NCBI GenBank assembly: GCA_015654595.1
Contig: JAATGQ010000098.1
Span: 1 to 52,013, forward strand
Length of the DNA stretch: 52,013 nt
Reading direction: 5' to 3'
Origin: Chitinophagales bacterium
GTDB lineage: Bacteria; Bacteroidota; Bacteroidia; Chitinophagales; Chitinophagaceae
Part shown: positions 7,242 to 15,635 of the stretch, in pieces
Layout of the letters: each line of letters begins with the position of its first letter
Position numbering within the stretch: the stretch's first letter is position 1
Notes under the pieces: generated by a model
Told to the model about the DNA's origin: nothing
The model's database searches: none
The model's input: only the letters and a program-made list of their open reading frames with translations
Made by a program: the position numbers and the translations under genes

Positions 7242-9275
7242 ATGGTTACGAGAAAACTGCTTATTCGATTTTTAGGGATTCTTCTTTTGTTCTCCAACGG
7301 CCTAAAAGCCCAGCAGGCCTGCTCCGCACTGGGGCAGACGCCTTCTACTGCTTTTCCCGTATGCGGCACCAATACGTTTCAGCAAAACACGGTGCCTCTT
7401 TGCGGGGGCAGGACCGTTCCTACGCCGTGCAGTGATGCTGCAGACTATACAGATATCAATCCTTACTGGTATAAATTCACCTGTTTTACCTCGGGTTCCC
7501 TTGGCTTTATGATCACGCCGGCAACAAATTCGGATGATTATGACTGGCAGTTATTCGATGTGACGGGTCATAATCCGGATGACGTCTATACCAATGCCAG
7601 TCTTTTTGTATGTTGTAACTGGTCGGCTAACAGCGGCAAGACGGGGACGAAAGCCGGCGCTTCCAGGTCGGTGAATTGTTCCGTGTATAGTTATCCCAAT
7701 ACCAGCGCAATGCCCAATCTGATCCAGGGGCATAATTACCTGTTGCTGATCAGCCATTTTACCTCAAGCCAGAGCGGTTATTCACTGGAGTTTGGCGGAG
7801 GTACGGCGAGTATTACAGATACGACTATGCCGCTGTTGAGTAAAATAAAACCGGTCTGCGATGGAAGCCAGTTGATGCTTGTGCTGAACAAACAAATGGT
7901 ATGCAGTTCGCTGGCGACGGATGGCAGCGACTTTACGCTTTCCGTATCCGCAACACCGGGCCGGCAGATCATAGGGGCTTCTTCCAGCAGCTGTGCAACG
8001 GGTTTTGATATGGATACCGTGCTGCTTCAGCTGGATGGGGCTTTGGCGCCGGGAGACTATACAGTAGCGGTCAAGAGCGGGTCCGATGGCAATACATTGC
8101 TGGACAACTGCGGAACGGCGATGCAGGAGGGACTCAATCTTTCCTTTACTATGAAACCGCTGCAGCCCACGCCTATGGATAGTCTCACGCCTCCTGGCTG
8201 TGCGCCTGATATGTTGCAGCTGGTATTCTCCAATGCTATCGAATGTTCTTCCATCGCACCTGATGGTTCCGATTTTACGATCACGGGTACGACCCCGGTC
8301 TCCATATCAGCGGTTAATACCAACTGTTCTTCTTCGGGGACCACAACGACTGTTCAGTTGCAGTTGTCGGCGCCGATCCAGACGGCTGGTAACTATGTAT
8401 TGACGCTGAAAGCGGGGACGGATGGCAATACCATTGTCGATCAGTGCGGGCTGGCTACGCCGCCGGCTTCGCTAACGTTTACGACCGGCGATACCGTTTC
8501 CGCCGCTTTACTGACTGACCAGATAAAATACGGCTGTATACGGGATACTATCGTCTATGACTACCCGTCAGTAAATGGTGTCAATTCCTGGCAATGGATC
8601 ATCAATGGATCGACCGATACGATCCGCACGCAGGATCCGCCGCCTCAGATCTATTCCGTATTTGGGATAAAGACAGTACAGCTAACAGTATCCGATGGGT
8701 ATTGCACCAGTACGGTGAAAGATACTGTCGATCTTGACAACGGGATCAAAGCGCGTTTTGAAGCGCCGAATATCATCTGCCCGACGGACTATGCGCATTT
8801 CCTGGATACGAGTGCCGGAAAGATAACTTCCTGGACCTGGGAGTTTGGGGATGGGGAGGTGAATTACGATGCGAATCCGCCGGATCATCTTTATCCGGTG
8901 ATCGGGATGGAAAAAGTGTATACGATCCTGCTGATCGTGGGCAATGGTCTGGGGTGTTACGATACGGCGCGGCAGCAGACGGATGTGTTGAAGTCCTGTT
9001 ATATCGCGGTGCCTACGGCATTTACGCCCAATGGGGATGGGTTGAATGATTATTTGTATCCGTTGAATGCTTTTAAAGCAGAGGGGCTGATATTTAAAGT
9101 ATACAACCGGAATGGGATGATGGTTTTCCAGTCAAATGACTGGACAAAGAAGTGGGATGGGCGAGTGAATGGAGATGCGCAGCCGGCCGGTACCTATGTG
9201 TGGTATTTGGAGTATACGGATGGGGAGACGAATAAACATGTGTTTCGGAAAGGAACGACCGTTTTAATTAGATAG
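7242..9275 (+). CDS. Secreted adhesin-like protein with PKD-like and T9SS type B sorting domains
   Basis: 677 residues from ATG 7242, which opens a clear signal peptide (MVTRKLLIRF, hydrophobic core, AQ cleavage near residue 24); a TTG at 7218 would only add eight odd residues. Residues about 195-300 and 305-410 are two related copies of a module: each has ATDGSDFT or APDGSDFT, then a beta-rich stretch ending in SDGNTLLDNCG or TDGNTIVDQCG. PKD-like modules follow (about 430-495 and 500-580, the latter with SWTWEFGDG). The last ~85 residues are the gliding-motility type C-terminal signal (PTAFTPNGDGLND...YNRNG...WDG...AGTYVW), recognised by the type IX secretion system for export and cell-surface attachment. 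Many Cys residues suggest disulfides. Likely role: surface binding; no enzyme domain seen. Confidence 0.9.
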   Translation: MVTRKLLIRFLGILLLFSNGLKAQQACSALGQTPSTAFPVCGTNTFQQNTVPLCGGRTVPTPCSDAADYTDINPYWYKFTCFTSGSLGFMITPATNSDDYDWQLFDVTGHNPDDVYTNASLFVCCNWSANSGKTGTKAGASRSVNCSVYSYPNTSAMPNLIQGHNYLLLISHFTSSQSGYSLEFGGGTASITDTTMPLLSKIKPVCDGSQLMLVLNKQMVCSSLATDGSDFTLSVSATPGRQIIGASSSSCATGFDMDTVLLQLDGALAPGDYTVAVKSGSDGNTLLDNCGTAMQEGLNLSFTMKPLQPTPMDSLTPPGCAPDMLQLVFSNAIECSSIAPDGSDFTITGTTPVSISAVNTNCSSSGTTTTVQLQLSAPIQTAGNYVLTLKAGTDGNTIVDQCGLATPPASLTFTTGDTVSAALLTDQIKYGCIRDTIVYDYPSVNGVNSWQWIINGSTDTIRTQDPPPQIYSVFGIKTVQLTVSDGYCTSTVKDTVDLDNGIKARFEAPNIICPTDYAHFLDTSAGKITSWTWEFGDGEVNYDANPPDHLYPVIGMEKVYTILLIVGNGLGCYDTARQQTDVLKSCYIAVPTAFTPNGDGLNDYLYPLNAFKAEGLIFKVYNRNGMMVFQSNDWTKKWDGRVNGDAQPAGTYVWYLEYTDGETNKHVFRKGTTVLIR

Positions 9276-9427
9276 CCACTTTTTGGGTGACTGTTTTATT
9301 CCCGGCTGCGGCCCCGCCGCCCGGGACGTATAGATAAAAAGTAAAAAGACCCCACTTTTTGGGTGACTGTTTCATTCCCGGCTGCGGCCCCGCCGCCCCG
9401 GACGTATAGATAAAAAGTAAAAAGACC
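9276..9427. repeat. 76-bp tandem repeat running into a terminator
   Basis: Two copies (9276-9351 and 9352-9427) differ at two bases; a partial third begins at 9428. The unit starts CCACTTTTTGGGTG, contains GC-rich filler (GGCTGCGGCCCCGCCGCC) and ends AAAAAGTAAAAAGACC, which is the left arm of the terminator at 9412-9458. The array therefore repeats one terminator arm and its filler. The gap 9276-9499 contains only this array and the terminator. Confidence 0.9.
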
Positions 9428-9458
9428 CCACTTTTTGGGTGGGGTCTTTTTACTTTTT
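9412..9458. terminator. Strong bidirectional terminator hairpin
   Basis: A perfect 20-bp stem (9412-9431 with 9439-9458) with a 7-base TTTTTGG loop; both arms carry A/T runs so it can work on both strands. It serves the T9SS gene and the possible small gene that ends at 9500 on the other strand. Confidence 0.9.
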
Positions 9459-9499
9459 TGTAGAAGAACCTTGTAAGCCTGAAAAACTAAAAAACCTCT

Positions 9500-9739
9500 T
9501 TAACTATTGATGGCCGTCAACATGTCGTAAGGCAATATCTTGAGTGAACCACTTTTTATCATTGTCAGAACTGCCATATACAGCACGAAATCAGTGCCAA
9601 ACGTCTGTTTGTTGAGAACCAATAAGTTGCATTTTGGTCTGTCTTCAAAAACCTCCATAATTGGGAAAAAAATTCCTGACCAAGGAATAATATACTTTCC
9701 ACACAATTTGCGGATCATTTCAGCGTTTACCCTATACAT
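9500..9739 (-). CDS. Possible small protein of unknown function
   Basis: 79 codons from ATG 9739 with no recognisable domain. In favour: it ends 42 bases before the bidirectional terminator, a TAGATTTA box resembling TAnnTTTG lies at 9759-9752 just upstream, and the residue mix is protein-like (hydrophobic LYMAVLTMI segment, Cys, Trp). Against: short, AT-rich compared with neighbours, and an open frame of similar length runs on the opposite strand (9540-9794). Not recognised; could be noncoding. Confidence 0.35.
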   Translation of the reverse strand: MYRVNAEMIRKLCGKYIIPWSGIFFPIMEVFEDRPKCNLLVLNKQTFGTDFVLYMAVLTMIKSGSLKILPYDMLTAINS

Positions 9740-9771
9740 CCAATATTCTTTTAAATCTAATAATCAACCCT

Positions 9772-10026
9772 ATGACCCCGTACATACGGAATAATCAAAA
9801 TCATTTGGCGGAAGAGTTCCGTCGTCATGAGAACTATTTGCTGCAGGAAAGCCGTATCGCTCTTTTGAAGGTTCAAAGCTGGCAGTTTGCGATGAGAACG
9901 CCCGAGGTCGGGGTTCACTACCAGCAGGAGGCTACGGATATGGTCAGGAAGTCTCTTCTTAGTTTTGTTCCCAACAGTTTTGTTTTGAGTGAAGAGGGCT
10001 ACTATTTCAAGCCTATCGCGAATTAA
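9772..10026 (+). CDS. Small hypothetical protein
   Basis: 84 residues, hydrophilic, N-terminal half rich in Asn, Gln, Glu and Arg (HLAEEFRRHENYLLQESRIALLKVQ reads as an amphipathic helix), no signal peptide or known motif. A perfect hairpin terminator follows 17 bases after the stop, which supports a real transcription unit. No family recognised. Confidence 0.55.
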   Translation: MTPYIRNNQNHLAEEFRRHENYLLQESRIALLKVQSWQFAMRTPEVGVHYQQEATDMVRKSLLSFVPNSFVLSEEGYYFKPIAN

Positions 10027-10043
10027 TTGATCCTTTGTAATAG

Positions 10044-10081
10044 AAAATGAAAAACCCCGCTATTGCGGGGTTTTTCATTTT
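10044..10081. terminator. Bidirectional terminator between convergent genes
   Basis: A perfect 17-bp stem, AAAATGAAAAACCCCGC (10044-10060) with 10065-10081, TATT loop. It lies between the small plus-strand gene and the stop of the dehydrogenase small subunit on the minus strand, and its A/T arms serve both directions. Confidence 0.92.
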
Positions 10082-10090
10082 GAGCTCATT

Positions 10091-10771
10091 TTAAGAAGTG
10101 AAGCTTACGCATTCCTTCAATTCCTTTTCCGTATAGGCTATTCCATAGTGTTTAAGAACGTCATCGGGAACGCCGTTCCATTGATTGGGAACATTACCCA
10201 TATAACCGATATCTTTTACGCCGATCTCGGAAGTATAGAAGCCGGAAGCGGTCAGGTTGCGCATCAGGTTAAAGAAAGATACGCCCTGTGCCATTTCGGG
10301 CTTTGCTTTTTTGGGATAGGCGATCTGGTCGACCATTTCGATCCGTTGCTGAGGGGTACAGTCCTTGAAAGGATGGCTGTAGTGATTCAGGCATTGGAGG
10401 TCGAGCCAGCGTAGTCCGCCGCGCATAGGGATCTGGTGTTCGGGCATTTCTTTGACGATATATTCGATGAAATCCGGAACTTTTGCATCGGAGGCGCTGC
10501 CGCTGATCTCGTCTTTGGGGATGATGATATCGCCCAGGATCGTGATGGTCGCCATTTCGTCGGGTGTGAAGAAGGTTTTGGACACGACTCCTTTTTCGTG
10601 TTCTACTTCTTCTTTCATCCGGGTGACGGTACCGCCGGGGCCAGCCTGTGCTGTCGTTTTCGTATCGGAAGAGGGAGTTGTTTTTTTCTCATCCGGGTGA
10701 CAGGCTTCGAGGATGGCGCCGGTTGCTACGGTGCCAACAAGAAGGGTTTTGATTGATTTTCTTCTATCCAT
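10091..10771 (-). CDS. Gluconate 2-dehydrogenase subunit 3 family protein (small subunit of GMC dehydrogenase)
   Basis: 226 residues. The N-terminus MDRRKSIKTLLVGT carries a twin-arginine-like pair and ends in a lipobox-like LEAC (Cys24), followed by a Lys/Thr/Ser-rich linker (25-60). The remainder matches the Gluconate_2-dh3 family: FFTPDEMATITILGDIIIP near 67-85 and a helical body with GLRWLD. In characterised three-subunit FAD sugar dehydrogenases this subunit carries the Tat signal and escorts the flavoprotein to the periplasm. The flavoprotein gene lies 32 bases upstream on the same strand, which fits one operon and a shared complex. A cytochrome c partner is not adjacent. Confidence 0.88.
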   Translation of the reverse strand: MDRRKSIKTLLVGTVATGAILEACHPDEKKTTPSSDTKTTAQAGPGGTVTRMKEEVEHEKGVVSKTFFTPDEMATITILGDIIIPKDEISGSASDAKVPDFIEYIVKEMPEHQIPMRGGLRWLDLQCLNHYSHPFKDCTPQQRIEMVDQIAYPKKAKPEMAQGVSFFNLMRNLTASGFYTSEIGVKDIGYMGNVPNQWNGVPDDVLKHYGIAYTEKELKECVSFTS

Positions 10772-10803
10772 GATACACGCTGTTTAAAGCCTTACGGCCG
10801 GGA

Positions 10804-12552
10804 TCAGATATTGTTTTTCTTCATTTGGTCGACGATGTATTCGCTGGTACGCATGGAGAGCGCCAGGATGGTCCAGGTGATGTTCTTGTCGGCCTGTGAC
10901 ACAAAGGGACCCGCGTCAACGCAGAACAGGTTTTTACATTCGTGCGACTGGCTCCACTGGTTGAGGGCGGAGCTACGGGCGTCGGAGCCCATACGAACCG
11001 TTCCGGCTTCGTGGATGATATTGCCAGGCGCATGCAGACCCCAATTGTTCTTTTCGTTGCTGTCGTCGCCCCAGATATGGATAGCGCCCATTGCATGCAG
11101 AATAGACTTGAAGGTCTCCTTCATGTGTTTGGCCTGCTTGATCTCATGTTCGGAGTGGCTGGTGTTGAAACGCAGGACGGGGATGCCGTACTTGTCGACT
11201 ACATTGGGATCGATCTCGCAATAGTTGTCGTAGCGGGCGATGGCTTCACCGCGTCCGGCCATGCCGATATGCGATCCGAAGAAGAAGCGATAGTCTTCTT
11301 TCAAAGAAGCGCCGTAGCCGCCGTATTCCTTTTGTTTTCCCTTGATGGGAACAGAACCGTTGATCTTATCGATATCCCACTGGAAGCCATAGAGGGGCAT
11401 TCCAAAGCCGCCGCCGAATTCGATATGGTAGCCGCGGGGAAAGTCGAGTTTACTGTTGTCGCCCCACCAGGGTGCGTATACGTGCATACCGCCGACGCCG
11501 TCTTCGTTGTAGCGTTTGCGATCGAACAGTTCGGGGATGATACCGCCCATATCTGCTCCGGTAGAATCGTGCAGGTAGCGACCTACGACACCGCTGCCGT
11601 TGGCCAGTCCCTGAGGATAGCGGGCCGATTTGGAATTGAGCAGCAGTCTGGCGCTTTCGCAGGCGCTGGCTGCCAGGATAACCGTTTTGCCGGTGACCTG
11701 GTATTCCTGCATGTCATCCTTGCTTACATAAGAGACGCCGGTTGCCAGGCCTTCGTTATTGGTCAGCACTTCGCGGGCCATTGCGTTGGTGACAAGATCG
11801 ATGTTCCCTGTCTTCAACGCTGGTATAACCAGACAGGAAGAGGCAGAGAAGTCGCCATATACTTTACAGCTGCGTCCACACTGGGAGCAGAAGAAGCATT
11901 GGCCGCGTTCCTGGTTGATCTGCTTGGTCAGGATCGACAGACGGGAAGGGATGACGGGTACGCCAACCGAACCGGCGGCTTTCTTGATCATCAATTCATG
12001 CAGACGCGGTTTGGGCGGCGGCAGAAAATAACCGTCAGGGTCATTCGGCAAACCCTCGTTGGTTCCGAAGACGCCGAGGAGCTTGTCGATCTTATCGTAA
12101 TATGGTTTTACGTCGTCATAGCCGATGGGCCAGTTGTCGCCAAGGCCATCGATGCTTTTGCGTTTGAAGTCGCGGGGGCCGAAGCGGAGAGAGATACGTC
12201 CCCAGTGGTTTGTTCTTCCGCCGAGCATACGGGCGCGCCACCATTCCCAGGGAAGTGTGCCGGGTTTGCCCGACTGGGTATAGGGTTCACCGTCGACTTC
12301 CCATCCCCAATAGCAGCCGTCAAAATCGCCGAAGGGGCGAAATCTGGTAGAGGCTCCGCGTCTTGGCGATTCCCATGGATTTTTAAGTTGATTGGAATCT
12401 ACTTTAGGGTCGAACATGGGCCCTGCTTCAATAAGGCAAACTTTAAGGCCAGCATTCGCTAGTACATAAGCGGCCATACCACCGCCGGCGCCCGATCCTA
12501 CGATGACGGCATCGTATTTCTTTGGCTGTTTCTTGATCTGGAGGTCTCCCAT
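10804..12552 (-). CDS. GMC family FAD-dependent oxidoreductase with a Cys cluster
   Basis: 582 residues. The N-terminal dinucleotide fold has GSGAGG at 19-24 and a Glu at the end of the second strand (LIEAG); GGRTNHWG (111-118) and the C-terminal HEAGTVRMG plus FCVDAGPF...NITWTILAL are GMC-family features. Residues 219-229 read CFFCSQCGRSC, four Cys in CxxCxxCxxxC spacing, at the place where FAD glucose/fructose dehydrogenases of this type bind an iron-sulfur cluster. It probably oxidises a sugar or sugar acid in the periplasm with electrons leaving through the cluster. It has no signal peptide of its own, consistent with co-export with the small subunit encoded 32 bases downstream. Substrate unknown. 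Confidence 0.9.
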   Translation of the reverse strand: MGDLQIKKQPKKYDAVIVGSGAGGGMAAYVLANAGLKVCLIEAGPMFDPKVDSNQLKNPWESPRRGASTRFRPFGDFDGCYWGWEVDGEPYTQSGKPGTLPWEWWRARMLGGRTNHWGRISLRFGPRDFKRKSIDGLGDNWPIGYDDVKPYYDKIDKLLGVFGTNEGLPNDPDGYFLPPPKPRLHELMIKKAAGSVGVPVIPSRLSILTKQINQERGQCFFCSQCGRSCKVYGDFSASSCLVIPALKTGNIDLVTNAMAREVLTNNEGLATGVSYVSKDDMQEYQVTGKTVILAASACESARLLLNSKSARYPQGLANGSGVVGRYLHDSTGADMGGIIPELFDRKRYNEDGVGGMHVYAPWWGDNSKLDFPRGYHIEFGGGFGMPLYGFQWDIDKINGSVPIKGKQKEYGGYGASLKEDYRFFFGSHIGMAGRGEAIARYDNYCEIDPNVVDKYGIPVLRFNTSHSEHEIKQAKHMKETFKSILHAMGAIHIWGDDSNEKNNWGLHAPGNIIHEAGTVRMGSDARSSALNQWSQSHECKNLFCVDAGPFVSQADKNITWTILALSMRTSEYIVDQMKKNNI

Positions 12553-12621
12553 TTTGGGTCAATAAGTTAGATGGATAAAAAGTAAATTTAAATGTTTAGC
12601 AAAACAACAAACAAATATATT

Positions 12622-14280
12622 TTATGGACGGTCAGCAGCTGTCTTATCACGGATCGCTTTGAATTCCGATGCTTGTTTCCATGCCGGCCATTGATGACTG
12701 TTTGCCAGTCGCTGTCCTATTCCATAGACCAGCTGCATATCCTCCAATGCTCCATCCAGGTTCCATGTCGGATCGTATTGATCGGAGGGTTGATGATAGC
12801 GCTGCTCTGTATATTCGTCGTGTTTTTGTTTGCCCGCGGCTATGCCTCCGTTAACCGCGTCGACGCCGCCATCAGCTGTGAGTGATGGGACGCCGGCTCT
12901 TGCAAAATTGAAGTGGTCAGACCGGAAGTAGTGCCCAGCTTCCGGGTGATCTTCGGGGGCAACATACCGGTTTTGCTTTTTGGCTTCTTCTGCCAGGTAG
13001 TCTTCCAGATCAGATTGTCCTTTTCCGCTATACGTGATGTCCTTTGTAGGACCGTAGGTGTTGAGCACATCGATGTTCAGATTGGCGATAGTTTTGGCAA
13101 CCGGGTAGACGGGGTGCTGTGCATACCAGGCTGAGCCCAGCAGTCCTTGTTCTTCTGCGGTGACCGAAAGGAAGATGACCGTGCGTTCAGGTTTGGGACC
13201 GGAGCGGAGAACTCTTGCGATCTCGAGGATGGCGGCGGTACCGCTGGCGTTGTCAGCAGCTCCGTTGTAGATAGAGTCGCCTTTGGCATCCGGCTGGCCG
13301 ATCCCCAGGTGATCCCAGTGCGCGCTATAGATCAGGTATTCATCGGGGTATTTTGTACCGGTGATCTTTGCAATGACGTTTTGGGATTTGTTATAGACTT
13401 CTTTTACCTGCAGCGTTGCCCAGCAGGTCAGGCCCAGCGCCACGGGTTTGAATCCGGTATGCTTTGCCTGTTGGAGAAGGCTGCTGTCTTTTCCAGAGGC
13501 TATCAGTAGTTTACGCGCTGTCTCTTCGGTGATCCAGCCTTGTGCGGCCAGCTGATAGGCATTGCTGCCGCGGGTATCGAGGTGCAGCTTGACGCCGCCG
13601 TTGGAGCTTGTTACTACGCTGAAGGGGTAGGAGGCTGCTGCCGTGTTATGGATGATCAGGCAGGCTTTCGCGCCGTGTCTTGCCGCTTCTTCATATTTAT
13701 AGGTCCAACGTCCGTAATACGTCATGGTATGTCCTTTGAACAGCGTAGAGTCATAGAAGCCCGGGTCGTTGACCATGACTACGACTGTCTTGTTCTTGAC
13801 GTCCAGGCCGGCGTAGTCGTCCCAGTGGTATTCCGGTGCAACAACGCCAAAACCGGCGAAGACGACATCGTTCCTCTCGATCTGCAGGACAGTGTCGGGC
13901 CTTTCGGTCCAGAGGACAAAGTCCTTCAGGCTTTGCAGGCTGAGCTTTCCCTTTGCCGTTTCGAATTGCAGGGTGGGCGGAGCCTTGGGGCTGATCTCCA
14001 CAAGCGGAACGTCCTGCGTGTAGCTATTGCCGTTGCCTGGCTCCAGCCCGAGCGTTTTGTAATAGTTGACCAGGAAGTTGACTGTTGCCGTCTCGCCCGG
14101 CGTGAAGGGCCGGCGTCCCTGAAAAGAATCGGACGATAGTACCTTGATGCTGGCGATAAGGCTGTCCTTATTGAATGCGGGGATCGTATCGGTAGTGCTG
14201 GCGCTGCCGCCGCTATGGCAGGACAGGATGCCGACGGCAAAAACCATCGACCAGCCAGCGCGGAAAAGGGAGGGTGTCAT
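12622..14280 (-). CDS. M28 family zinc peptidase, predicted lipoprotein
   Basis: 552 residues. A signal peptide ends in a lipobox (GILSC, Cys21), so the protein is probably anchored in the envelope. Residues about 135-270 look like a protease-associated domain; the M28 catalytic domain follows with the expected zinc ligands and acid residues: His321 (SAHWDH), Asp343 (GAADN), Glu376-Glu377 (TAEEQG), Asp404 (NLNID) and His456 (RSDHF). The family comprises aminopeptidases and carboxypeptidases acting on secreted or periplasmic peptides. It has its own promoter with well-spaced -33 and -7 boxes, so it is transcribed separately from the S41 gene upstream on the same strand. Confidence 0.93.
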   Translation of the reverse strand: MTPSLFRAGWSMVFAVGILSCHSGGSASTTDTIPAFNKDSLIASIKVLSSDSFQGRRPFTPGETATVNFLVNYYKTLGLEPGNGNSYTQDVPLVEISPKAPPTLQFETAKGKLSLQSLKDFVLWTERPDTVLQIERNDVVFAGFGVVAPEYHWDDYAGLDVKNKTVVVMVNDPGFYDSTLFKGHTMTYYGRWTYKYEEAARHGAKACLIIHNTAAASYPFSVVTSSNGGVKLHLDTRGSNAYQLAAQGWITEETARKLLIASGKDSSLLQQAKHTGFKPVALGLTCWATLQVKEVYNKSQNVIAKITGTKYPDEYLIYSAHWDHLGIGQPDAKGDSIYNGAADNASGTAAILEIARVLRSGPKPERTVIFLSVTAEEQGLLGSAWYAQHPVYPVAKTIANLNIDVLNTYGPTKDITYSGKGQSDLEDYLAEEAKKQNRYVAPEDHPEAGHYFRSDHFNFARAGVPSLTADGGVDAVNGGIAAGKQKHDEYTEQRYHQPSDQYDPTWNLDGALEDMQLVYGIGQRLANSHQWPAWKQASEFKAIRDKTAADRP

Positions 14281-14303
14281 AAGCTTGGTTTTATTGGAAA
14301 GGG

Positions 14304-14333
14304 TAAATATAGGGGACTTCCCTTAAAAACCAA
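14304..14333 (-). promoter_or_regulatory. Promoter of the M28 peptidase gene
   Basis: On the minus strand TTG (14333-14331), a 19-base spacer, then TATATTTA (14311-14304). This is the Bacteroidota TTG-N19-TAnnTTTG pattern with one mismatch, 23 bases before the start codon. Confidence 0.6.
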
Positions 14334-14475
14334 GTATTGGCGGGCGGATGCTGCGAGGTGCGGCCAGCAAGCCGGGTTTCGGTATGCGGATGACTAACGG
14401 GTAGGATCGCAGGCCGACGCAAGTGACAGCACCGGAGGCGGCCGACGCGGGCACAGCATGCAACCGCGCACCGCT

Positions 14476-15573
14476 TCATCGCGTCTGCAGCCAGGCGACG
14501 GCGGCATTTTTGACGGCATCGGCGGGACTATTGGCTGTGTCACGGGGGCTTGCGGAGACATCGGGGTCTTTTGCGGAGACCAGTTTATCGGGTATAACGC
14601 TGCCCTGGCAGACGAGTCCATTGCGATCTGCTTCCTGACAGACCGTAAGAACAAGCATTGACCGGTCGGAAAGCGTATAGGTAGCATTGGCAGTGGTCAG
14701 CCCTGCGGTGGGTTCTCCGATGAGGCATGTTTGTTCGCGTCCTTTGAAGGCAAGGGCAACGAGTTCTCCGGCGCTGACCGTCTTGTGGCTTGTAAGGACG
14801 ACGATGGATTTGCGGTCGGCCCTTGTCCTATAGCCTTGTCTGCTTACCCGGCAAATCTCATGACGGCCCTGGAAGGCAGATCCGTCGTGATAGGTAATGG
14901 GGATCTTCTTACCGGTGGTCGAGGAAACAAAATAGCCATAACAGCCTTCGCCGAGCAGCGGCGCGACGCCTGTAAGCATGGGCCAGCAGTTGCCGCCGGA
15001 GTTCTGACGCAGGTCGATGATCCAGCGGGTGATCTTTCTGGTATCGAGCCGGGCGATCACTGTTTGTATACTGTCTGCTATACGCTGGCAGAGCAGGGAA
15101 TCATCTGTGCTTACCCAGGGAATGGTCAGATAGGCGATGCTGTCCTGAAGCCATTCGCCTTTTATTTCCCCGACCAGTCTTGACAGATCCGTGGGACTGT
15201 CGAAGTCATTGCTGCCGGCCTTATAGCGCGACGCCGCGTCCGGCGGCATCAGAAAGCTATGAGGTTCTTTCAGCTGTCTGAAACACCAGCTGATGGTTCC
15301 ATAAGCATCTTCACAGGTTGCGGCTTCGCGCAGACGGGATTTGGCATCCGATATCAACTGCGGCCAGGATACCTCATTGCGGCGGTAGTAACTTTGTTCC
15401 ATAAAGGTGAGCGCTTCATCGAGCAGCTGTTCCGCTTTCTTCCTACAAGCCAGATCGATGGTATCGCCGGCGGCTCCGAAAGGGCAGGCGTTAGCGGGAC
15501 GCGGATGGGCTATGGCTGTTTGCATGCTGCTATACAGCGTAAAGGCGAAGAGGAGGGCTCGCAATTGGATCAT
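14476..15573 (-). CDS. S41 family (C-terminal processing) peptidase
   Basis: 365 residues from ATG 15573, which opens a signal peptide (MIQLRALLFAF...AIA); an upstream ATG at 15609 would put 12 polar residues before it. The S41 core contains IIDLRQNSGGN (about 185-195), the catalytic Ser in HKTVSAGELVALAFKG (Ser267) and GEPTAGLTTAN. No PDZ domain is seen, and the protein resembles the compact secreted S41 peptidases of Bacteroidota. Six or more Cys residues suggest disulfides in the periplasm. It lies 62 bases downstream of the ABC exporter gene on the same strand and may be co-transcribed with it. The 195-base gap below it holds the M28 promoter and GC-rich sequence only. Confidence 0.85.
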   Translation of the reverse strand: MIQLRALLFAFTLYSSMQTAIAHPRPANACPFGAAGDTIDLACRKKAEQLLDEALTFMEQSYYRRNEVSWPQLISDAKSRLREAATCEDAYGTISWCFRQLKEPHSFLMPPDAASRYKAGSNDFDSPTDLSRLVGEIKGEWLQDSIAYLTIPWVSTDDSLLCQRIADSIQTVIARLDTRKITRWIIDLRQNSGGNCWPMLTGVAPLLGEGCYGYFVSSTTGKKIPITYHDGSAFQGRHEICRVSRQGYRTRADRKSIVVLTSHKTVSAGELVALAFKGREQTCLIGEPTAGLTTANATYTLSDRSMLVLTVCQEADRNGLVCQGSVIPDKLVSAKDPDVSASPRDTANSPADAVKNAAVAWLQTR

Positions 15574-15635
15574 AAGTAAACATTGGTCTATAGAAAGGGT
15601 TAGATGCAATTGGCCCAGGATTCCATAAATGAAAT

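Noticed and set aside
9276..9427. CRISPR array
   Set aside because: Two contiguous 76-bp copies joined to a terminator, no spacers.
10942..12462. 506-codon plus-strand frame
   Set aside because: Antisense shadow of the GMC oxidoreductase, which has full family motifs on the minus strand.
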